From NCBI RefSeq assembly GCF_900102535.1, contig NZ_FNBP01000010.1, positions 1-64,000 on the forward strand: a stretch of DNA of 64,000 nt, given 5' to 3'. The translations under genes were made by a program, and so were the position numbers. Below the pieces are notes generated by a model. It saw only the letters and a program-made list of their open reading frames with translations, searched no databases and was not told where the DNA came from. The number at the start of each line of letters is the position of its first letter. Positions within the stretch are counted from its first letter, which is position 1. Source of the stretch: Sulfitobacter delicatus (lineage in GTDB: Bacteria > Pseudomonadota > Alphaproteobacteria > Rhodobacterales > Rhodobacteraceae). Positions 17,195 through 25,074 of this stretch are shown here, piece by piece.

Positions 17195-17845
17195 ATGAAC
17201 AATGCCAAGGCTCTGCCGTCGTATCTTCTGCAACGCTATCAGGGCTGGAAAGCCACCGGATATGCGGAAAACCAGACTTGGTACCGCCGATTGGCCGCCG
17301 AGGGTCAGCGCCCGCGTGCGATGGTGATCTCCTGCTGCGACAGCCGCGTGCATGTCACCTCGATCTTTGGCGCAGATCAGGGTGAGTTCTTTATCCACCG
17401 CAATATCGCGAACCTCGTGCCGCCCTATGAGCCGGATGGCAAGCAGCACGGGACCTCGGCGGCGGTTGAATATGCCGTCAATGCGCTCAAGGTCGCGCAT
17501 TTGATCGTACTGGGCCATTCCAGCTGTGGCGGCGTCGCGGGCTGCATCCAGATGTGTCAGGGCAAAGCGCCCGAGCTTGAGGGCCAGGACAGTTTCGTGG
17601 GCCGCTGGATGGACCTGCTCCGCCCGAAATACGAGAAGGTCGAGAATGTTGAAGACCCGGCAGAGCAGCAGCTTCAACTTGAGCGGCAGGCGGTGATGAC
17701 ATCGCTGGAGAACCTGATGACCTTCCCGTGGATCAAGGAAAAGGTCGAGGACGGCACGCTGAGCCTGCACGGTCTTTGGACGGACATCGGCGAAGGCAGT
17801 CTGGAATATTACGATGCGAAGTCGGGTGAATTTGAGCCGGTTTAA
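17195..17845 (+). CDS. Beta-class carbonic anhydrase
   Basis: The zinc enzyme interconverts CO2 and bicarbonate. The 216-residue protein has the beta-class zinc ligands C48 (CCDSR), H108 and C111 (GHSSCGG), and the catalytic Asp/Arg dyad D49-R51. Length and the HGTSAAVEYAV segment fit the family used to supply bicarbonate for carboxylases at low CO2. A ribosome site (AAAGGA) precedes the ATG. It is transcribed alone: the gene upstream is divergent and a strong terminator follows its stop codon. Confidence 0.96.
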   Translation: MNNAKALPSYLLQRYQGWKATGYAENQTWYRRLAAEGQRPRAMVISCCDSRVHVTSIFGADQGEFFIHRNIANLVPPYEPDGKQHGTSAAVEYAVNALKVAHLIVLGHSSCGGVAGCIQMCQGKAPELEGQDSFVGRWMDLLRPKYEKVENVEDPAEQQLQLERQAVMTSLENLMTFPWIKEKVEDGTLSLHGLWTDIGEGSLEYYDAKSGEFEPV

Positions 17846-17871
17846 CGCTGCATCCGACGCGCAGACACGAC

Positions 17872-17895
17872 AAGGGGGCCGCTTGGCCCCCTTTT
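17872..17895 (+). terminator. Rho-independent terminator after carbonic anhydrase
   Basis: A nine-base-pair GC-rich stem (AAGGGGGCC / GGCCCCCTT) with a four-base GCTT loop is followed by T residues, 26 bases after the stop codon. Confidence 0.9.
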
Positions 17896-17900
17896 GCATT
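17876..17900. repeat. Direct repeat flanking the VOC gene, left copy
   Basis: This 25-base segment, the right part of the carbonic anhydrase terminator, recurs with 22 matching positions and one gap at 18431-18454. The two copies flank the VOC gene and its terminator (530 bases between them). Confidence 0.7.
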
Positions 17901-17992
17901 AGGTGATGCTGGAAAGGGGTTAGGGCCCGGGGCGCAATGTTCGCTTCGAGCCCAACGTTGCTTTGACAGCCTCATTGTGGAAAGCTCACGGC

Positions 17993-18334
17993 ATGGCGAT
18001 ACGCAAGATTTATGCTCAACTGAATTGCACCAACACCAAGTCGAGTGCGGATTGGTATCAGAAGCTGTTTGGCAGACGCAGCGACGCCGACCCTATGGGC
18101 GGCCTCAAGGAATGGCATCACGGAGCGGACTCAGGCTTTCAACTCGTTACCAACCCCGATTTGGCAGGTCACGGTTCGATGACGCTGATAGTAAGCGACC
18201 TTGCGAGCGAGCATGAGCGGCTAGTGAAGGCTGGCCTGAAGGTAGGTAAAATTGTTGTCGGGGATTTTGCATCGTTTACGCAGTTGAGCGATCCGGACGG
18301 CAATACCGTAGTGATGGCAGAGCCAAAGCATTAG
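17993..18334 (+). CDS. VOC family (glyoxalase/bleomycin resistance-like) protein
   Basis: The 113-residue protein has one glyoxalase/dioxygenase-type beta-alpha-beta-beta-beta unit repeated twice: it starts with a KIYAQLNCTNT strand, then SADWYQKLFGR, and ends with the typical FTQLSDPDGNTVVMAE. Metal or substrate residues cannot be fixed, so the reaction is unknown. I start at MAIRKIY, with a GGAAAG ribosome site; ten more codons upstream are possible. Codon use differs from neighbours (more ATA, GTA, CTA and TTT-type codons, lower GC), and near-identical 25-base sequences flank the gene. Both suggest recent acquisition between carbonic anhydrase and asd. Confidence 0.85.
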   Translation: MAIRKIYAQLNCTNTKSSADWYQKLFGRRSDADPMGGLKEWHHGADSGFQLVTNPDLAGHGSMTLIVSDLASEHERLVKAGLKVGKIVVGDFASFTQLSDPDGNTVVMAEPKH

Positions 18335-18375
18335 CTGTGAACGTCAACTTCGTCCCGCTTAGAAGACATCAAATA

Positions 18376-18404
18376 GGCTCCCGAAAATCTTTCCGGGAGC
18401 CTTT
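18376..18404 (+). terminator. Rho-independent terminator after the VOC gene
   Basis: GGCTCCCG and CGGGAGCC form an eight-base stem extended by A/T pairs, followed by TTTA, 42 bases after the VOC stop codon. Confidence 0.8.
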
Positions 18405-18430
18405 AGCGCTACGATGAAACGCAAAGGGCT

Positions 18431-18454
18431 GGGCCGCTGACCCCCTTTTGCATT
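18431..18454. repeat. Direct repeat flanking the VOC gene, right copy
   Basis: This copy matches 17876-17900 (GGGCCGCT and CCCCCTTTTGCATT are identical) but its left hairpin arm has decayed, so it makes only a weak terminator. It lies 20 bases beyond the asd stop codon. Confidence 0.7.
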
Positions 18455-18473
18455 CCATAGCTGTGGCTAAACC

Positions 18474-19496
18474 TCAGCCCTTCTTCAGCACCTCACGGCC
18501 CAGCAGTTCGGCGATCTGTACCGCGTTCAGGGCGGCACCCTTGCGCAGGTTGTCGCTGACGCACCACAGGTTCAGGCCGTTGTCGATGGTGCTGTCCTGG
18601 CGGATGCGGCTGATGAAAGTGGCAAAGTCGCCGACACATTCGACGGGGGTGACATAGCCACCGTCTTCGCGCTTGTCGATCACCATGATGCCTGGCGCTT
18701 CGCGCAGAATGTCGCGGGCTTCGGCTTCATCAAGGTGGTCTTCAAACTCGATGTTGATCGCTTCGGCGTGGCCCACGAAAACCGGCACACGCACACAGGT
18801 CGCGGTGACCTTGATCTTGCTGTCGATGATCTTCTTGGTCTCGGCGACCATCTTCCATTCTTCCTTGGTCGAGCCGTCCTCAAGGAAGACGTCGATATGC
18901 GGAATCACGTTGAAGGCGATCTGCTTGGTGAACTTGGTGGCAGGCTTGTCGTCGGTTGGGTTGTAGATGCTCTTGGTCTGGTCCCAAAGCTCATCAATGC
19001 CTTCCTTGCCCGCGCCGGAGACCGACTGGTAGGTCGAGACGACAACACGCTTGATGCCTGCACGGTCATGCAGCGGCTTCAGCGCCACAACCATCTGCGC
19101 GGTCGAGCAGTTGGGGTTGGCGATGATGTTCTTCTTGGAATAGCCGTGCACGGCCTCGGGGTTCACTTCGGGAACAATCAAGGGCACGTCTTGGTCATAG
19201 CGGTAGAGCGATGAGTTATCGATCACCACACAGCCCGCTTTGGCGGCGGCGGCGGCGTATTTCTTGGTGGCTTCCGAGCCCACGGCAAAGAGCGCGATGT
19301 CCCAGCCGGTGAAGTCGAAGGTGTCGAGGTCTTTGGACTTCAGGGTCTTATCCCCAAAGCTGATCTCGGACCCCAGCGAACGGCGGCTGGCAAGCGCCAC
19401 GATCTCGTCCACGGGGAACTGGCGCTCGGCCAGAATGTTCAGCATTTCACGGCCCACATTGCCTGTGGCGCCTACAACGGCGACGCGATAACCCAT
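18474..19496 (-). CDS. asd: Aspartate-semialdehyde dehydrogenase
   Basis: The enzyme makes aspartate semialdehyde from aspartyl phosphate with NADPH, the branch point to lysine, diaminopimelate, threonine and methionine. The 340-residue protein has the N-terminal NADP site VVGATGNVGREM, the catalytic C130 in NPNCSTAQM, the substrate segment VSTYQSVSGAGKEGIDEL and a late His-containing conserved region. Length matches the short Gram-negative/Gram-positive type. It is a single-gene unit on the minus strand: a 108-base gap separates it from the wHTH gene upstream. Confidence 0.97.
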   Translation of the reverse strand: MGYRVAVVGATGNVGREMLNILAERQFPVDEIVALASRRSLGSEISFGDKTLKSKDLDTFDFTGWDIALFAVGSEATKKYAAAAAKAGCVVIDNSSLYRYDQDVPLIVPEVNPEAVHGYSKKNIIANPNCSTAQMVVALKPLHDRAGIKRVVVSTYQSVSGAGKEGIDELWDQTKSIYNPTDDKPATKFTKQIAFNVIPHIDVFLEDGSTKEEWKMVAETKKIIDSKIKVTATCVRVPVFVGHAEAINIEFEDHLDEAEARDILREAPGIMVIDKREDGGYVTPVECVGDFATFISRIRQDSTIDNGLNLWCVSDNLRKGAALNAVQIAELLGREVLKKG

Positions 19497-19604
19497 TTGA
19501 GTACTCCTGTCTGTCTAATTCAGTTGGCTGCCGTTTACCGTGCTTGCGCAGCATTGGCTAGGGCCCGCCGCGCCTGAGCCGCTCGGGGCAGGCTCTTGCC
19601 GGGG

Positions 19605-20279
19605 TCAAAGGACTTTGATGACGTCCTTGTCGATCGCCAGCATATAACCGCGCCGGGCGATGTTTTTGACAAGAAGCTCCGATACCAACTGATTACCTAG
19701 CGTATCGCGCAGGCGTTTGATCCGGGTGGCCCCGGCGGCCTCGTCACAATCGGCAGGGCTGCGGCCCGAGATCATGCCTTCGATCTCAGAGCCAGAAAGC
19801 ACGTCATCATCCATCCGCGCCTCGGCAAGGACAGACATCGTCTCCATCGCGGCGCCGGTCAGTTTGAAGCCGAGGTTGTTGAGGTAAACGGTGTTTTCCT
19901 CTCGGCTGATGAGCAGGGAAGACACCTGAATCCCCGTCCGCTCAATCTGCGCCATGCGGCGGTTGAAGCCGATGAGCATAATCAGAAACACCATTGCCGC
20001 GGCCAGCATGGCGGCGGCAAAGACCAGCAGCACGATGATGACGATACGGTAGCTGGCAAGGGTCTCGGAAAAGGCGGTGCCCGATTGCGCGAGGATTTCG
20101 AGCAATTTGATCTCGGCCTGCGAGGTCAGATCGTTGTTCTCGATAAAGATGCGCTCGACCCGCGCGTTAAACACATTGGCATCGGGCAGCGCCCAAAGCA
20201 GCAGCGCCGCCCCAGCCAACAAAACGAATGCGACGGCAGCAATGCCACCGCCCACGAAACGCCCGCCAAATCTGCGCAT
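19605..20279 (-). CDS. Two-TM membrane protein with C-terminal winged-helix (OmpR-like) domain
   Basis: The 224-residue protein starts with a basic stretch and a membrane helix (about residues 9-31), a ~45-residue periplasmic loop, a second helix (about 76-101), then ~120 cytosolic residues. The last ~90 residues look like an OmpR/PhoB-type winged helix: a YLNNLGFKLT strand, TRIKRLRDTLG as the recognition helix, and LVKNIARRGYMLAI as the wing. It may be a membrane-tethered transcription factor that senses something in the periplasm. The ATG lies one base after the stop of the secreted-protein gene upstream, so translation is coupled. No known family name comes to mind. Confidence 0.65.
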   Translation of the reverse strand: MRRFGGRFVGGGIAAVAFVLLAGAALLLWALPDANVFNARVERIFIENNDLTSQAEIKLLEILAQSGTAFSETLASYRIVIIVLLVFAAAMLAAAMVFLIMLIGFNRRMAQIERTGIQVSSLLISREENTVYLNNLGFKLTGAAMETMSVLAEARMDDDVLSGSEIEGMISGRSPADCDEAAGATRIKRLRDTLGNQLVSELLVKNIARRGYMLAIDKDVIKVL

Positions 20280-20280
20280 G

Positions 20281-20574
20281 TCAGAAGCGGAGGTGGAATT
20301 TTCCTGCACTGTCTTTCCTTTGATCCAGGCCTTCGTCACCGAATACGGACAGTACATTCAACAATGTCCAGCCTTCCGCCGCAAGACGCGGCGAGAGTTC
20401 GGCCTTGGCTTCGGCGGCATCACACGCACCGTTGATCTGCGCCACCCCGTAATGGAGGCGCAGAGGATCGTCTTGCTTTGCCTTGTAATCGGCATAGCAG
20501 CCAGCCGTTGCCGCAGCGGGCAGGGCCAGGGTGACCGCCAGCGCGGTCAGCAAGGAAAGATATGATGTTCTCAT
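20281..20574 (-). CDS. Small secreted protein of unknown function
   Basis: The 97-residue precursor has a clear Sec signal peptide (MRTSYLSLL, hydrophobic core, AAATAG end near residue 24), leaving ~73 residues with two cysteines that may form a disulfide. The mature part contains LHYGVAQINGAC and a helical AAEAKAELSPRLAAEGWTLL segment; I recognise no domain. It sits immediately upstream of the membrane winged-helix gene (one base between stop and start), so it may be the periplasmic partner or ligand of that protein. I start at MRTSY; fourteen more codons upstream are unlikely. Confidence 0.65.
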   Translation of the reverse strand: MRTSYLSLLTALAVTLALPAAATAGCYADYKAKQDDPLRLHYGVAQINGACDAAEAKAELSPRLAAEGWTLLNVLSVFGDEGLDQRKDSAGKFHLRF

Positions 20575-20777
20575 GTGCTTTTGATGCGCTCTTGGCGGCT
20601 GATATTCAATAACCAAAGGCGAAAACCCACCTTGTTATCGGATAGCGACCCCCTGTTATTGCCTGTCTTTGGCCCTGCCCCCAGTTTTGTGACACCAACA
20701 GAAACACGGCCCCCGATATGGCCGAGAAAGATCAAGGGCGCTGCGAAACGCGTCACTAACGAGAAGGGACCAGACCC

Positions 20778-21338
20778 ATGTACCGCAAGTTCATTGCTAC
20801 CATCGCCGCCCTGTCGGTTGCCATCACCGCTTTCGGCTCCCGTCCGGCCGCTGCCGATGAAAAGGAAGTTCTCCGCACGCTCGCCGCCATCGCTGGCGTC
20901 GCGATCGTCGGTAAGATGATCTACGACAATAATAAGAAGCGCGAACGCGAGCAGGAAACTGTGACACGCCGCCGTCCAGCACCTGTCTATGAGGCGCCAC
21001 GCTATTACCCCACCGTATCTGAGCGCCCCCGTCTGCGCCCCCATGTCGATCCGCGCCCCAAACCGCATCGCCGCGAGACGATCTATCCAGAGCGCGAAGT
21101 GCGCCCGCTGCCAGAACGTGTCGACCGCAAGCTGCTGCCGCAGCAGTGCTTCCGCAGCTTTGATGGCGAAGACGGCAAGGTGATGATGTTCGCGGAACCC
21201 TGCCTTGAGAAGAATTACACCCATGTCGACAAACTGCCCAAGTATTGCGCCAAGCGCGTAAAGACGGCGGAAGGTGCACGCTACGGCTATGATGCCCGCT
21301 GCCTGCGCGACACGGGTTACAGCTTGGCCCGTCGGTAA
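20778..21338 (+). CDS. Secreted basic Arg/Pro-rich protein of unknown function
   Basis: The 186-residue precursor has a signal peptide (MYRKFIATIAALSV to an AAA end near residue 26) and then a hydrophobic patch LAAIAGVAIVGKMIY. Residues ~60-115 are rich in Arg and Pro (RPRLRPHVDPRPKPHRR). The C-terminal ~70 residues hold four cysteines in QQCF, EPCL, KYCAK and ARCLR, probably two disulfides. No family is recognised; the layout suggests an envelope protein that binds polyanions. A ribosome site GAGAAGGGA precedes the start. It is divergent from the secreted/winged-helix gene pair across 203 bases and has its own terminator. Confidence 0.75.
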   Translation: MYRKFIATIAALSVAITAFGSRPAAADEKEVLRTLAAIAGVAIVGKMIYDNNKKREREQETVTRRRPAPVYEAPRYYPTVSERPRLRPHVDPRPKPHRRETIYPEREVRPLPERVDRKLLPQQCFRSFDGEDGKVMMFAEPCLEKNYTHVDKLPKYCAKRVKTAEGARYGYDARCLRDTGYSLARR

Positions 21339-21386
21339 ATCCGACGTGCCTTGGCCGAGCGGCACGTCCCTGTCGCTCGGGTTTTG

Positions 21387-21425
21387 AAAGGGGGGGTGTT
21401 CGGGCGCCTCCCCTTTCTCTTTTCT
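21387..21425 (+). terminator. Rho-independent terminator after the 20778 gene
   Basis: AAAGGGG pairs with CCCCTTT around a GC-rich loop, followed by a pyrimidine-rich CTCTTTTCT tail, 48 bases after the stop codon. Confidence 0.7.
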
Positions 21426-21462
21426 ATTGCATCGCCATGCGCCTTGCGGTTTCACCGATCCC

Positions 21463-22090
21463 ATGATTCCGGACTATGAATTCGAACGCAGCGCTTTGGC
21501 GCAGGGCTTTGGCACCATCGCCGGAGTTGACGAAGTAGGCCGCGGCCCGCTGGCCGGCCCGGTTACCGCTGCCGCCGTTGTCTTTACCGAAGACCGCATC
21601 CCCGAAGGGCTGAACGATTCAAAGAAGCTGACCGCCCGCGCACGGCAGCGGCTTTGCGATGAGATCATGGAAGTTGCGGTGGTCTGCGTGGCGCATGCCA
21701 CTGTCGAGGAGATCGAAGAGCACAATATCCTGCGTGCCAGCCATCTAGCGATGACCCGTGCCCTCGCTGGATTGTCTTGCGCGGTGGATTACGCGCTCAT
21801 CGACGGTAACATGCTGCCCCGCGATCTGACGCTTCCAGCGCAACCTGTGGTGAAGGGTGACGCCCGCTGTCTGTCGATTTCCGCTGCCTCTATCGTGGCC
21901 AAAACGGCGCGAGATACCCTCATGGTGGACTTGGCGCAACAGCATCCTGGCTATGGCTGGGAAACCAATATGGGCTATGGATCAAAAAGCCACATCGCCG
22001 CGCTTCAAAATCTTGGGGTGACCCCACACCATAGACGTTTGTTCAAACCGGTACACAATATCTTGTATCAAGACAATTTCTTAACTGATT

Positions 22091-22092
<2 letters not shown>
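21463..22092 (+). CDS. rnhB: Ribonuclease HII
   Basis: The enzyme removes ribonucleotides and RNA primers from DNA duplexes. The 209-residue protein carries all four acidic residues of the type 2 RNase H site: D and E in GVDEVGRGPLAGP near residue 20, an Asp in YALIDGN and a later Asp in AKTARD; the YGWETNMGYGSKSH block is typical of bacterial HII. I start at the ATG of MIPDYEF; an upstream start would add 12 non-conserved residues. It lies 87 bases upstream of ccrM on the same strand, an order common in alphaproteobacteria. Its stop codon overlaps the first of three GANTC sites. Confidence 0.95.
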
Positions 22093-23280
<1,188 letters not shown>

Positions 23281-23306
23281 TCCATTCCCGACAATCGAAC
23301 ACCGCC

Positions 23307-23350
23307 GGCACCCGTGGCCCCCCTGCGTGGGGGGCACCTACACGGGTGCC
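23307..23350 (+). other. Two-tier hairpin in the ccrM 3' region
   Basis: An outer stem GGCACCCGTG (23307-23316) pairs perfectly with CACGGGTGCC (23341-23350). Inside it GCCCCCC (23317-23323) pairs with GGGGGGC (23329-23335) around a five-base loop. It lies between the ccrM stop and its terminator and may protect or regulate the mRNA 3' end. Confidence 0.7.
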
Positions 23351-23358
23351 TACCTTGA

Positions 23359-23383
23359 CCCCGCCCTCTGGCGGGGTTTTTTT
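23359..23383 (+). terminator. Rho-independent terminator after ccrM
   Basis: CCCCGCC / GGCGGGG forms a seven-pair stem with a CTCT loop followed by seven T, 79 bases after the ccrM stop. Confidence 0.93.
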
Positions 23384-23461
23384 GTTGGGACACTCGGCGG
23401 TGGCGGCAAAGTTGACATCGCTGCCGCTTCCAGCGATGCAGGCTGCATGGTTGAGAAAGAC

Positions 23462-23630
23462 GCCACCAAGCCCGGAATCAAGCCGCAGGCGCCGGGCCAT
23501 CGCCTGCCCGTCCCGGCGGGCTGGCGATTTGGTGAGGCTGGGCGGAAGTCTTAAAGGTCGCGTAAGCGCTGAACCATAAAGTGGGACGGATCACCGATGC
23601 GATCGCCACCCCACGGGCAGCCGATGGCCC
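23462..23630. repeat. Dispersed intergenic repeat, copy A
   Basis: This 169-base non-coding segment is homologous to 48674-48842 over its full length; 23469-23510 is identical to 48682-48723 (42 bases). Inside it an inverted repeat, GGGCCATCGCCTGCCCG at 23494-23510 and its complement with one mismatch at 23614-23630, bounds 137 bases. No reading frame is conserved between copies. The remaining gap up to the methyltransferase at 23790 holds only a weak hairpin and the ribosome site. Confidence 0.85.
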
Positions 23631-23789
23631 TCAGTCCTACCCCTTCACCGGCGGAATTGCATTGGCGGGATGCCGGGACGACGATCACGCGACCTAAACA
23701 CGCTGATTTCGCTCTTGGCCTCGCCCTTTTGGACGAGGTTTTTGGCGTGAGAATGTGCCTCGTCCTCCCTTAAATTTTTGGAGACCACT

Positions 23790-24521
23790 ATGGCACAGAA
23801 TATCTACGACGATCCGGACTTCTTCGCTGGCTACAGCCAGCTTCCTCGGCAAGTGAAAGGGCTGGAGGGCGCGCCGGAATGGCCCGCGATCCGGGCATTG
23901 CTTCCTGATCTGACGGGCAAGGATGTGGCCGACCTCGGCTGCGGGTTCGGCTGGGCCGCGCGCTGGTTCCGCGAGCAGGGGGCGGATTCCGTCCTTGGCC
24001 TCGATCTGTCGCAAAACATGATCGACCGAGCGCGCGCTGATACCGAAGACGAGGGCGTCACCTATCAGATCGCTGATTTAGACAGGCTTGAGTTGTCGGA
24101 GGCGTCCTTTGATCTGATCTACAGCGCGCTGACGTTTCACTATGTGGAGGATTTTCAGCGGTTGATGAATATGCTCCACCGAGCACTGACGCCTAGCGGG
24201 GATTTGGTTTTCACCATTGAGCACCCGATTTTCATGGCCGCCGCGCATCCCAAGTGGACGCAAGACGAGGATGGCCGCAAGACCTGGCCGGTCAACGGCT
24301 ATTCCAAAGAAGGTCTACGCCGCACTGATTGGTTCACCGAAGGCGTCGTGAAACACCACCGGACCTTGGCAACCACGCTCAATACGCTGATCGATGCGGG
24401 CTTTGCCCTGCGCCGAATTGAGGAATTCGCGCCGACGGCTGAGCAGATCGACGCCGCGCCAGAGCTGGCCGAGGAGATGGAACGCCCGATGATGGTGATG
24501 ATTTCAGCCACCAAGGCGTAA
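23790..24521 (+). CDS. Class I SAM-dependent methyltransferase
   Basis: The 243-residue protein has a Rossmann-like methyltransferase domain: motif I DLGCGFGWAARWF (about residues 47-59), the acidic end of strand 2 at LGLDLSQNM, motif post-I near YQIADLDRLEL and motif IV-like SFDLIYSALTFHYV. The C-terminal part, with EHPIFMAA and VVKHHRTLATTLNTL, matches the UbiE/BioC-like small-molecule group, but no substrate can be named. The start is the ATG of MAQNIY with GGAGA upstream; a TTG four codons earlier is less likely. It stands alone after the ccrM terminator and the repeat. Confidence 0.88.
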   Translation: MAQNIYDDPDFFAGYSQLPRQVKGLEGAPEWPAIRALLPDLTGKDVADLGCGFGWAARWFREQGADSVLGLDLSQNMIDRARADTEDEGVTYQIADLDRLELSEASFDLIYSALTFHYVEDFQRLMNMLHRALTPSGDLVFTIEHPIFMAAAHPKWTQDEDGRKTWPVNGYSKEGLRRTDWFTEGVVKHHRTLATTLNTLIDAGFALRRIEEFAPTAEQIDAAPELAEEMERPMMVMISATKA

Positions 24522-24579
24522 CGTCATGCGCCGCCTGTCCTCTATGGTCGGGCGGCGTATACAGGCGCGAAAGCAGAGG

Positions 24580-25005
24580 TTAGTTAACTCGCCGTTTACG
24601 GCCTTTGAACTGCCGTAGCGCCGCTTCGATATAGCGGGCGTCGAACTCGGATTTATTGACCACGTAGAGCACCCCAGCCGAGGCCGCCTTTTCCCACATA
24701 AAGGGCGAGGGCCAGTCGCTGACCATGATCACCGGCGTCTCGGCGTGGCGGTCATCGCATGCCAGTTCCAGCGCGAAATTCGCGCCCAGCCCGTCGGGCA
24801 GATTGTTGTCGAGCAGGATCAGCGCTTTGTCTCCGCTTTCCAACGCCCGACGCGCCGCCTCAATACTCGGGGCGAATTCGATCCGCATGCCCCCGTAAGC
24901 CCGCGCGAGGATGCGGCGCAGTTTCTCGCGGTCGAACTCACTGTCTTCCACGATCAGGCAGGTGCCATCACGGCCCGCCTTCGGGGTTATTGTCTGTTGC
25001 TGCAT
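24580..25005 (-). CDS. Single-domain response regulator (receiver only)
   Basis: The 141-residue protein is a CheY-like receiver without output domain. The phosphoacceptor is D66 (LILLDNNLPDG), with the acidic pair E20-D21, S96 in the Thr/Ser position and K118 in VVNKSEF. It ends in a basic tail (FKGRKRRVN). Such proteins relay signals through phosphotransfer or bind a partner. No kinase, Hpt or output gene is adjacent, so the pathway is unknown. It is convergent with the methyltransferase and 69 bases downstream of alkB on the same strand. Confidence 0.85.
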   Translation of the reverse strand: MQQQTITPKAGRDGTCLIVEDSEFDREKLRRILARAYGGMRIEFAPSIEAARRALESGDKALILLDNNLPDGLGANFALELACDDRHAETPVIMVSDWPSPFMWEKAASAGVLYVVNKSEFDARYIEAALRQFKGRKRRVN

Positions 25006-25074
25006 CTATACCACTCCACTGGTCACGCCCGGGGGAGGGTATGACAGGGAAGGTTTAACAGAGCGTTGCGGCGG

